In this document: positions 1 to 5,523 of the stretch, piece after piece
Numbering within the stretch: the stretch's first letter is position 1
Layout of the letters: each line of letters begins with the position of its first letter
Assembly: GCA_028711875.1 (NCBI GenBank)
Contig: JAQTRJ010000172.1
Span: 1 to 5,554 of the forward strand
Origin: a bacterium
GTDB lineage: Bacteria > Electryoneota > RPQS01
Direction: 5' to 3'
Length of the DNA: 5,554 bases
The notes under the pieces: generated by a model
Seen by the model: only the letters and a program-made list of their open reading frames with translations
The model's database searches: none
Told to the model about the DNA's origin: nothing
Program-made: the position numbers and the translations under genes

Positions 1-213
1 GGCCTTGACCACCGCCATGATCGCCGCGCCCTTCGCGTGTTCATGGAAGGCCCGAAAATTCTCGGCGAGTGCTTGCGAATCCACGCGCGCAAACGTCGGG
101 CGATGAGGCTCGTGAGCATCGGCCGTCGTCACTTCGGCCAGCGTGATGGGATAGAGTTTTCGGGTGATGATCGGGATGAAAGAATGAAGACGGAAGGATG
201 AAGGATGAATCAC
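1..213 (-). CDS. alr: alanine racemase, N-terminal part (gene runs off the left edge)
   Basis: The 71 codons visible here encode the start of a PLP-dependent alanine racemase, which interconverts L- and D-alanine for peptidoglycan synthesis in the cytoplasm. The segment TFARVDSQALAENF followed about 20 residues later by IMAVVKA matches the family's N-terminal barrel strand and the strand carrying the PLP Schiff-base lysine (K in VVKA). The glycine-rich NAYGHG continuation lies outside the window. The start is uncertain. The frame is open from a TAA at about 238; a GTG at 213-211 has GGAAGGA four bases upstream but puts the lysine at residue 70. A GTG at 132-130 puts it at residue 43, much nearer to the usual 34-39 of characterised racemases, but has no clear Shine-Dalgarno. 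The extra codons overlap a repeat-like ATGAAGGATGA stretch, so the later start may be the true one. Family call is confident; the start is not. Confidence 0.85.
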   Translation of the reverse strand, partial: MIHPSSFRLHSFIPIITRKLYPITLAEVTTADAHEPHRPTFARVDSQALAENFRAFHEHAKGAAIMAVVKA

Positions 214-225
214 CTCATCCTTCCG
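191..225. repeat. inverted repeat around the upstream alr start
   Basis: CGGAAGGATGA at 191-201 and TCATCCTTCCG at 215-225 are perfect 11-base inverted arms with a 13-base loop. A competing 8-bp pairing exists (202-209 with 215-222). In the minus-strand mRNA the 5' arm contains the GGAAGGA Shine-Dalgarno-like sequence, and the GTG at 213-211 sits in the loop, so folding would hide the ribosome site. Whether this is regulation or a dispersed repeat lying just 5' of the true start is not decided by the sequence. Confidence 0.6.
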
Positions 226-243
226 CCCGAGTTAAACATACTG

Positions 244-274
244 GCGGTGTCGGTCTGCTTGCAGCCGACCCGCA
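244..274. repeat. 31-bp bulged palindromic repeat, copy 1
   Basis: Identical over 31 bases to 5219-5249 and 5441-5471. Left arm segments GCGG, GTCGG and CTGC are separated by single unpaired T residues (248 and 254), the loop is TT (259-260), and the right arm is GCAG, CCGAC, CCGC without gaps, giving a 13-bp stem with two bulges on one side. It lies 30 bases upstream of the alr GTG at 213, in the leader on the minus strand. Confidence 0.9.
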
Positions 275-305
275 ACAAACCATGTCATTCTGAACGCAAC
301 CGCAT

Positions 306-415
306 TGTCATTCTGAACGCAGTGAAGAATCTCTCTTCCCAACTGCTGTCATTCTGGACACCGCGCTTCACGGCACGTCGTTACATCCAAGAGAGTTCGC
401 GCGGGCGTCCAGAAT
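306..415. repeat. TGTCATTCTG dispersed-repeat cluster with inverted arms
   Basis: The word TGTCATTCTGAACGCAGTGA, continuing into AGAATCTC, starts at 306. A shortened version precedes it at 283-300, and TGTCATTCTGGACACC lies at 347-362. The arm ATTCTGGACACCGCGC (351-366) is answered by GCGCGGGCGTCCAGAAT (399-415), an inverted match with one substitution and one inserted base around a 32-base centre. A further TGTCATTCTGGACACC copy is at 3949-3964. From general experience, this CATTCTGA...GAAGAATCT word is a common intergenic repeat in many bacterial genomes; no transposase is nearby. Confidence 0.7.
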
Positions 416-497
416 CTAATTCCTTCTGCCACGGCCAAAGTCAGAATCCTCGCCGAGCCGGGTTCAGCGCTGGACTCCTATCGAACGTTCTCCCGGT

Positions 498-517
498 GGT
501 GACTCTCCAGAGTCACC
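498..517. repeat. perfect 9-bp hairpin with CC loop
   Basis: GGTGACTCT at 498-506 and AGAGTCACC at 509-517 pair perfectly across a two-base CC loop. It lies 44 bases past the subtilase stop codon. In the minus-strand transcript it is not followed by a U-run, so it is not a typical intrinsic terminator. It may still protect the 3' end or be a dispersed palindrome like those at 5356-5377 and 5485-5516. Confidence 0.7.
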
Positions 518-561
518 CCTTCACCACACCCAACCCGGCCGAAACCTCCGCCCGTGCGAGC

Positions 562-2616
562 CTACTTCACCAGCAAAATTTTCTGCGTCTGAGTCGCTCC
601 CGCGGCCTGCAGGCGAACAAAATACACTCCCGTCGCAACGTCATCGGCATTCCACGCGATTTGATGCGAGCCCGCGGAAAGCGCGGCATGATCGAGCAGC
701 GTAGCTACGCGGCGGCCGAGCACGTCGAACACCGTCACGTCCACGCGAGTGGACGAGGTTAGTTCAAGCGGGATCGTGGCCACGCTGTTGAACGGATTGG
801 GATAGGGCTGACCAAGCGTGATCGCCGTTGGCAGCGACGGCGAAGAGTCCCCCGCCGACACGGGCACGGTGGCGGTCACGCGCACATCGTCCAGAAACCA
901 CTCGGTCGCATAATCGCCCTGATAGATAAACGCGAACCACACGGCCTGACCGGCCACTCCGGGAATATTCACGGTGACCTCCGTCCACGAGGAATGATCC
1001 ACTCCCATCTCGCCAACCTCGGAGAACAGCGTGCCGTTGGTCGAAATCCACAGGCCGTGATAGTCGTAATAGTTTCCCATGTAGTAGTTCCGCTCGTAGA
1101 CACGGAAGGTTACGGCCGTCGCGTTCGCGGGCACGTTGAGCAGCGGCGTGACCAGCCAATCCACCTGCACGCCGCCGGTATCGTCGTCATCGTGAAACGC
1201 GGCGTTGGCTCCGCCGTGCGCGATTGTGCCGCCGCCCGCGTCGCTGTTTCCCGCGAGCGCTTCCCAGTTTTCCGGATTGGGCGTGCCCGTGGCATAGATC
1301 GTCCAACCGGACGGCGGGAAGCTTCCCTCGAAACCTTCTTCGAGCAGCGTCACTTCGCCGCCTCCTCCGCCCTGCCACTGCAACGCCGCGTACGCGTTGA
1401 TCCGGCCGTATCCAAACGTCGCGTCCCAGCCCGGTGTGCCGAGATCCACCGCCGTCTGCTGCAGCGCGTCGCGCACTTGCGCAGCCGCCAAACCGTGGCT
1501 CAGCAAGAGCGCGGCCACTCCCGCCACGTGCGGCGTGGCCATCGAAGTTCCCTGCCAGAAACCGTAGTAATCACCCTCCTGATTGCGCAGCGTGGACAGC
1601 ACTCCGTCAATGTAACCGTCCTGATTCAAGTCCTGATCGGTGTTCCCGCCGGGAGCCGTGACGTCAATCGCCGTGCCCTGATTCGAGTACGGCGCGATCG
1701 CGTCGTCATAGCCCGTCGCGCCGACGGCGATGCAGGCGGTGTACGCGCCGGGATAGGCTACGTAGGACATGCCGTCGTTGCCGGTGGCCGCGCAGATCAC
1801 CACGCCCGCCCCCGCGGCGTTATTGATGGCCGTCGAGAGCGGCGGGCCGGGATCCACCGGCGGACCGGTAACGGAAAATCCCAGGGAAAGGTTGACCACG
1901 TCGGCGCCGTTGTTGGCCGTCCACTGAATGCCGTTGGCGATCTGGTCAATAGTGCCGCTGCCTTCGTCATTCAGTACACGCACCGGCATGAACGTGCAGA
2001 GCGGAGCGATTCCGGCCACGCCGCGATTGTTGTTCGTGGCCGCGAGAATCGTTCCCGCCACGTGCGATCCGTGCGAATCATACACGGTAACGGCCGGATT
2101 ATTGTCGTTGTCAATGAAATCGCGCGGCGACGTTGTCTGCACGCCGCCCCAGTCTTCATGATCGAAATAGAATCCCATGTCGCACACCGCCACGACCACG
2201 CTCGCCGCGCCGCGCGTAATGTCCCACGCCTGCGGCAGGTTGATCCGCGGGTAGTGCCACTGATAGGAATAGTACGTGTCGTTGGGCGTCCAGCAAGCGT
2301 GGGCGATGTAGTTGAAGTTCGCCCACTCCACGTTCGGCAGCGAACGGAAGTAGCGGACGGCGTCCGCCGGACTCATCGCGGGCAACAGCTCGATCCGATA
2401 ATAGTCCAGCAAATCGCTGCGGTCGGCGATCCGAGCGCCGATCCGGCTGACGTCGGCGGCGACGCTCGCGTCTTTTAATCCCTGCCCATACTTGACCAGC
2501 ACTTCCCCGGCCACATACTCATAATACGGTTCGCCGGATTTCAACAAGGCCGGCTCTTTCGCCGCCGCGCTTAGGCACATCAGCGCGACCAGCACAAAAA
2601 TCCAGAATCTCTTCAT
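562..2616 (-). CDS. secreted subtilisin-family (S8) protease with adhesin-like and type IX sorting domains
   Basis: A 684-residue exported serine endopeptidase. Residues 1-19 form a signal peptide (MKR, hydrophobic core, AAA before KEP); there is no lipobox. Residues about 33-105 resemble a fervidolysin-type propeptide (EVLVKYG, later LPNVEWANFNY). The S8 domain spans about 118-413 with the full triad: Asp146 (VAVCDMG), His182 (SHGSHVAGT) and Ser358 (GTSMATPHVAG), plus oxyanion Asn280 (ATGND). An Asp/Asn-rich loop at 327-338 looks like a calcium site. After a GGGGG linker, 423-582 is a beta-sandwich of the cleaved-adhesin/MAM-like type (EEGFEGSFPPSGW start, LDDVRV end). Residues about 595-684 are the sorting domain (YPNPFN 605-610, FDVLGRRV, KILLVK end), normally removed during type IX export. 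The ATG at 2616 has GGGGAA four bases upstream and lies 27 bp after the propeller gene stop, so co-transcription is likely. The physiological substrate is unknown. Confidence 0.95.
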   Translation of the reverse strand: MKRFWIFVLVALMCLSAAAKEPALLKSGEPYYEYVAGEVLVKYGQGLKDASVAADVSRIGARIADRSDLLDYYRIELLPAMSPADAVRYFRSLPNVEWANFNYIAHACWTPNDTYYSYQWHYPRINLPQAWDITRGAASVVVAVCDMGFYFDHEDWGGVQTTSPRDFIDNDNNPAVTVYDSHGSHVAGTILAATNNNRGVAGIAPLCTFMPVRVLNDEGSGTIDQIANGIQWTANNGADVVNLSLGFSVTGPPVDPGPPLSTAINNAAGAGVVICAATGNDGMSYVAYPGAYTACIAVGATGYDDAIAPYSNQGTAIDVTAPGGNTDQDLNQDGYIDGVLSTLRNQEGDYYGFWQGTSMATPHVAGVAALLLSHGLAAAQVRDALQQTAVDLGTPGWDATFGYGRINAYAALQWQGGGGGEVTLLEEGFEGSFPPSGWTIYATGTPNPENWEALAGNSDAGGGTIAHGGANAAFHDDDDTGGVQVDWLVTPLLNVPANATAVTFRVYERNYYMGNYYDYHGLWISTNGTLFSEVGEMGVDHSSWTEVTVNIPGVAGQAVWFAFIYQGDYATEWFLDDVRVTATVPVSAGDSSPSLPTAITLGQPYPNPFNSVATIPLELTSSTRVDVTVFDVLGRRVATLLDHAALSAGSHQIAWNADDVATGVYFVRLQAAGATQTQKILLVK

Positions 2617-2643
2617 CGCATTCCCCGGTGTTGTGGAACGGAT

Positions 2644-3756
2644 TTATTTTACAAGAATCATTTTCCCGGTTTGGCTTCTGCCGTCCGCTTGAAGTCTGTA
2701 AAAATACGCGCCGGACGTTCGCATTCCCGCGTCCCAAACCGCGCGCTGCGTCCCGGCCGTCTGCATACCGCTGAGTGGTGTTCCCGCAAGCCGCCCCAGC
2801 GCGTCGAAAATCTCCACCCGCACTTCGCCGGGCGAACTCAGCGTGTACTCGATCACCGCGCGGGCATTGAACGGATTGGGATAGCAGCGCACCAGTTCGC
2901 TTCGTACGGGCACTGCGTTTTCCTGCACCGCGCCCGGCGTCAGCGAAACGAAGTCCACGGTGTTGCGGCTGTAATTGGGAACCGCCAGCACGTTGTCGCG
3001 CAAATTGATCGCGATGTCCGCCGGATCGAGATGTCCTTGCGAGATGAGCTCCGCCGGCGCGCTCAGCAGCGCGTCATAGCGATAGATGGCGTCCGTTTGC
3101 CACGACGAAAAATACAGGCGGTTTTCCGCGTCGAGCGCCAGCCCGTCCACCCCCGACAATTGCGTGTACACTCCAATACTGACCGATGAATCGGCCATGC
3201 TCACAATTTTGATCGGCCGCCCCGACGCGTTTTGGCAACTGACCAGCAACCGATTATTGATCGTGTCGCAGACGATTCCGTTCGGCATTTGAAGATTACT
3301 GCCGACGTAGAGCCAGACGGCTTCGGTGGCCAGATTCACCTTGTAAAGCGCGTTTTCCCAGAAATCCGTTACGTACAGAAATCCTCTCCCATCGCTGGCA
3401 ATATCGTTCACCATACCTTCCACCGGAATCGGAATGTTCCGGATCAGCTCATGCGAGTCGAGATCGAATCCCATCACCCCCACCAAGGGCGTGTCGTTCG
3501 ACGCCGCGTAGAGCACGTCATCCACGATCAGCAGCCCCGCCACGTGGCCAAGCGTATCGCAGAACACCGTCTGAGTGCCGGAGGTGTCCAGGCGAATGAT
3601 CTTCCCGTCGCCGTAGTTCGACACGTACCAGCAATTGCGCAGCGCGTCGAACGCCGCGCTCTCGGGCTGGTTGAGGTAGTTCTGCCCTCCCGCCTGATGC
3701 ACGGAAATCAGGGTGAGCATGAGCAGCGCCAAGATCGCAGTGCCATGTGTCTTCAT
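2644..3756 (-). CDS. secreted six-bladed SMP-30/gluconolactonase-like beta-propeller with type IX sorting domain
   Basis: A 370-residue exported protein. Residues 1-24 are a signal peptide (MKTH, hydrophobic run, HQAGG before QNY). Residues 29-272 divide into six similar segments of about 40 residues starting near 29, 70, 114, 157, 202 and 244, each with an 'asp/ala-x-D... lyv/yr-y' pattern, as in six-bladed SMP-30/NHL propellers. Motifs equivalent by eye to the SMP-30 metal ligands are present: Glu32 (PESAAFD), Asn159 (PNG) and Asp204 (VDG), with Asn117 (VND) near the expected substrate position. Lactonase activity is therefore possible but not shown; a binding role is the alternative. Residues about 284-370 are a sorting domain like that of the protease downstream (YPNPFN 292-297, FDALGR, KMILVK end). 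The ATG at 3756 has GGGAG six bases upstream (3763-3767), a strong ribosome site. It leads a probable two-gene operon. Confidence 0.92.
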   Translation of the reverse strand: MKTHGTAILALLMLTLISVHQAGGQNYLNQPESAAFDALRNCWYVSNYGDGKIIRLDTSGTQTVFCDTLGHVAGLLIVDDVLYAASNDTPLVGVMGFDLDSHELIRNIPIPVEGMVNDIASDGRGFLYVTDFWENALYKVNLATEAVWLYVGSNLQMPNGIVCDTINNRLLVSCQNASGRPIKIVSMADSSVSIGVYTQLSGVDGLALDAENRLYFSSWQTDAIYRYDALLSAPAELISQGHLDPADIAINLRDNVLAVPNYSRNTVDFVSLTPGAVQENAVPVRSELVRCYPNPFNARAVIEYTLSSPGEVRVEIFDALGRLAGTPLSGMQTAGTQRAVWDAGMRTSGAYFYRLQADGRSQTGKMILVK

Positions 3757-3788
3757 AATTCACTCCCGATTCAAATGAAACCTTCCCC

Positions 3789-3914
3789 CTCGCCGAGCAA
3801 CAACTGTATCTTCATATCCTCGCCGAGCAGGGACTGTGTCCCTGCCGGAATCTCGCCGAGCCGGGACTGTGTCACCGCCAGATCTCGCAGAGCCGGGCGT
3901 CCCCGCATGCCCGG
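3789..3914. repeat. degenerate 30-33 bp tandem array built on CTCGCCGAG
   Basis: The near-palindromic word CTCGCCGAGC (last copy CTCGCAGAGC) begins at 3789, 3819, 3852 and 3884, spacings of 30, 33 and 32. The first three copies continue into an ACTGTRTC word. Unit 2 contains an 8-bp perfect hairpin with a TGT loop: GCAGGGAC (3827-3834) with GTCCCTGC (3838-3845). Unit 3 holds a decayed version. Unit 4 has instead CCGGGC (3893-3898) pairing with GCCCGG (3909-3914). A stray unit starts at 449. There are no unique spacers between exact repeats, so this is not CRISPR. Confidence 0.75.
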
Positions 3915-3948
3915 AACCTCCCCCGCAACCTTCCTCCCCCAACAACCA

Positions 3949-3964
3949 TGTCATTCTGGACACC
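3949..3964. repeat. dispersed word TGTCATTCTGGACACC
   Basis: The same 16 bases occur at 347-362 in the other repeat-rich gap, preceded in both places by a short CT/CA-rich stretch. This links the two intergenic regions as hosts of one repeat family. Confidence 0.7.
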
Positions 3965-3970
3965 CGTACT

Positions 3971-4005
3971 TTTCTCATTTCTAATTTCTCATTTCTCATT
4001 TTTCA
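3971..4005. repeat. heptanucleotide tandem repeat (TTTCTCA) x5
   Basis: Five consecutive heptamers: TTTCTCA, TTTCTAA, TTTCTCA, TTTCTCA, TTTTTCA. On the minus strand each reads TGANAAA or TTAGAAA, so stop codons occur in all three frames within 17 bases, starting 20 bases past the prfB stop. It is A/T-rich against a GC-rich background and could mutate by slippage. Confidence 0.85.
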
Positions 4006-4025
4006 TCTGTCGCGGGCATCTGCTT

Positions 4026-5169
4026 CTACTCCTCCTTCTTCGCCAATCCCCGCGACCGTGCGAACTTCCCCTGCGCCCCAAGCAGCAGAAACGCGCGCAC
4101 GAATTCATCTAAATCGCCGTCCATCACCCGCTGAATATTCGAAGTCTCCACGTTCGTCCGGTGATCCTTGACCATCTGATACGGCTGAAACACGTACGAG
4201 CGAATCTGATGTCCCCACGCGATGTCGCTCTTCGTGTCCTCGATGGCGTCGTTTTTTGCGCGCTGATCGTCCAGCCATTTTTGATACAAGCGCGCCGTCA
4301 GCACCTTCATCGCGCTGTCGCGGTTGCGGTGCTGGCTGCGTTCGGTCTGGCAGGTGACCACAATTCCGCTCGGAATGTGCGTGATCCGGATCGCCGATTC
4401 CGTGCGGTTGACGTGCTGCCCGCCCGCGCCCGACGAGCGATAGGTGTCCACCCGCAGATCGTCGGGCTTGATCTCGACATCGGGAACTTCCTCGACTTCG
4501 GGATAGACGAACACGCTCGCAAAGCTCGTGTGCCGGCGCGCGTTGCTGTCGAACGGAGAAATCCGCACCAGCCGATGCACGCCCGTTTCCGCTTTGCAGA
4601 ATCCGTACGCGTAATCGCCGCTGACCTCGATCGTGGCCGCGCGGATCCCCGCTTCCTCGGCGTCCTCGAAATCGAGGACCTCGGTCTGCCAGCCGCGCTG
4701 CTCGAACCAGTGCATGTACATCCGAAACAGCATCAGCGCCCAGTCCGCCGATTCCGTCCCGCCCGCGCCGGGATGAATATGCACGATGGCGTTGCGCGCG
4801 TCGTCGCGGCCGGTCAGCATCGCGCGCATCTCCAGATCATCGAACAGTTCCAGAACCCGCGCGTGCTCCTTGTCCAGTTCCGCTTCCGAAAAACTCTCCG
4901 CGTCTTCGCGAGCAGGTTCCAGAAGGGCTTCGAGGTCTTGAAGGCTCTTTTCAACTTTGCGGTAAGCCTCGACCCACGAGCGGTGATCGGAGAGCTGCTT
5001 CAGCACCTTCTGAGCCTGCTGCGGGTCATCCCACAAGGCTCCGCCCGCCGAGAGTTCGTCGAGTTTTTTTATTTCCGTTTCGCGCCGCGCGAGGTCAAAG
5101 AGACCTCCGCAGATCATCGAGCTTCGGCTTCAGCTCCGCAATCTCAAACTTCAAATCGTCAGGTTTCAT
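4026..5169 (-). CDS. prfB: peptide chain release factor 2 (RF2), expressed by programmed +1 frameshift
   Basis: RF2 recognises UAA and UGA in the ribosomal A site and triggers release of the finished protein. The gene is read as two frames: ATG at 5169-5167 (MKPDDLKFEIAEL...) for 24 codons to an in-frame TGA at 5097-5095, then, after skipping T5097, a second frame from GAC at 5096 to a TAG at 4028-4026. The joined product is 380 residues (E. coli RF2 is 365). Seen motifs: HPGAGGTES at 132-140, the codon-reading SPF tripeptide at 204-206 and the catalytic GGQ at 249-251, almost the same numbering as E. coli (205-207, 250-252). SPF rather than PxT, and the frameshift itself, separate it from RF1. 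The start agrees with the usual 24-26 codon first frame; AAGAG lies five bases upstream, a modest ribosome site. No partner gene is adjacent. Expression is autoregulated by RF2 level through the frameshift. Confidence 0.98.
5094..5109 (-). promoter_or_regulatory. prfB: RF2 programmed +1 frameshift site
   Basis: On the minus strand the order is CGGAGG (5109-5104), TCT, CTT (5100-5098), TGA (5097-5095), C5094. This is the standard prfB signal: a Shine-Dalgarno-like GGAGG three bases upstream of a slippery CTT, then a weak UGA-C stop. When RF2 is scarce the ribosome slips one base forward and continues as GAC-CTC-GCG (Asp-Leu-Ala). The spacing equals that of the E. coli site. Confidence 0.97.
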
Positions 5170-5218
5170 GGTAGCTCTTTTCTCCCTCGCCCGCAGGGGG
5201 ACAAGGGGGTAATTCTGT

Positions 5219-5249
5219 GCGGTGTCGGTCTGCTTGCAGCCGACCCGCA
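5219..5249. repeat. 31-bp bulged palindromic repeat, copy 2
   Basis: Identical to 244-274 and 5441-5471, same orientation. Bulged T residues at 5223 and 5229, TT loop at 5234-5235. It lies 49 bases upstream of the prfB ATG, as copy 1 lies 30 bases upstream of the open alr frame. Confidence 0.9.
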
Positions 5250-5355
5250 TACTATACCTGCCTCGCAGATGTTCTCCGCCGCGGCGAATCTCCCGATTCA
5301 CACGAAATATTTTCCGCTCACGAAATTCCGGACGCCGCGCGCTTCAGATCACTAG

Positions 5356-5377
5356 CCCACATGCTCCAGCGTGTGGG
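5356..5377. repeat. 10-bp hairpin with CC loop
   Basis: CCCACATGCT (5356-5365) pairs with AGCGTGTGGG (5368-5377) across a CC loop. The single imperfect pair is T5362 with G5371, a G-U wobble in plus-strand RNA but an A-C mismatch in minus-strand RNA. Same architecture as the hairpin at 498-517. Confidence 0.7.
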
Positions 5378-5440
5378 ATCTCGCGTGTCCTGAATGACAT
5401 TTTCTTTCCGTTGCCGCGCACGGCCGTGCGATTCTTCCGC

Positions 5441-5471
5441 GCGGTGTCGGTCTGCTTGCAGCCGACCCGCA
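5441..5471. repeat. 31-bp bulged palindromic repeat, copy 3
   Basis: Third exact copy, same orientation as the other two, with the same two unpaired T residues (5445, 5451) and TT loop. It lies 13 bases from the 5485-5516 hairpin, with which it shares the core TGTCGGTCT. Confidence 0.9.
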
Positions 5472-5484
5472 TATCACGTCCCTT

Positions 5485-5516
5485 CGCCGTTGTCGGTCTC
5501 CCGACCGGCAATGGCG
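5485..5516. repeat. 14-bp hairpin downstream of the right-edge gene end
   Basis: CGCCGTTGTCGGTC (5485-5498) pairs with GACCGGCAATGGCG (5503-5516) across TCCC, with two G-U wobbles in plus-strand RNA (G5489-T5512, T5493-G5508) that become A-C mismatches on the minus strand. It starts seven bases after the putative TAA at 5526-5524. No T-run follows on the minus strand, so a terminator role is doubtful. Confidence 0.65.
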
Positions 5517-5523
5517 GCGAACC

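Larger units (their letters stand above)
214..561. other. repeat-rich intergenic region between the subtilase gene and alr
   Basis: About 350 bases without a credible gene. It holds one copy of the 31-bp bulged palindrome (244-274), three TGTCATTCTG words (283, 306, 347), an inverted partner of the last of these (399-415), a CTCGCCGAG unit (449-462) shared with the 3789-3893 array, and a 20-base perfect hairpin (498-517). The plus-strand frame open across 205-762 reads through these repeats into the antisense of the protease and has no protein-like character. I see no T-tract terminator. Confidence 0.8.
3757..4025. other. repeat-bearing spacer between prfB and the propeller gene
   Basis: A 269-base gap with no credible gene. 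It contains a degenerate tandem array (3789-3914), a TGTCATTCTGGACACC repeat copy (3949-3964) and a heptamer repeat (3971-4005). The short open frames across it, on both strands, only translate the repeats. A promoter for the propeller-protease pair should lie here, but I find no convincing one. Confidence 0.75.
5170..5523. other. repeat- and hairpin-rich intergenic region upstream of prfB
   Basis: About 350 bases without a credible gene. It contains two exact copies of the 31-bp bulged palindrome (5219-5249, 5441-5471) and hairpins at 5356-5377 and 5485-5516. The plus-strand frame open from 5222 starts inside the repeat and has no protein-like character. A TATAGT on the minus strand (5256-5251) touches the repeat copy and could be a -10 box for prfB, but no -35 element accompanies it. 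Confidence 0.75.

Noticed and set aside
498..517. Intrinsic terminator for the protease operon
   Set aside because: The stem is perfect but no T-run follows on the minus strand, and similar hairpins lie elsewhere without a gene end.
205..762. 185-codon plus-strand frame over the left repeat region
   Set aside because: It translates dispersed repeats (the 31-mer gives VSVCLQPTR, also seen in the 5222-5554 frame) and then the antisense of the protease.
994..2478. 494-codon open frame on the plus strand
   Set aside because: It is antisense to the protease, whose triad and domains are unmistakable. Its translation is rich in Arg/Val/His without domain motifs, as expected from GC-rich codon bias.
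2560..2616. Lipoprotein signal in the protease (Cys14)
   Set aside because: The residues before it are A-L-M, with no Gly/Ala/Ser at -1, and the AAA-KEP site fits signal peptidase I better.
3757..3800. Bacteroidota-type promoter (TTG, about 18-21 bases, TTCATTTG) before the propeller gene
   Set aside because: The -7-like box differs from the TANNTTTG consensus and would leave a leader of only about 10 bases; phylum membership is also uncertain.
3789..3900. CRISPR-like regular repeats
   Set aside because: Units are degenerate, contiguous and few, with no exact repeat separated by unique spacers and no cas genes.
4161..5174. 337-codon open frame on the plus strand
   Set aside because: Fully antisense to prfB, with no recognisable motif; a coding shadow.
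5251..5256. TATAGT as a prfB -10 box on the minus strand
   Set aside because: No recognisable -35 hexamer at the right distance; the match alone is weak.
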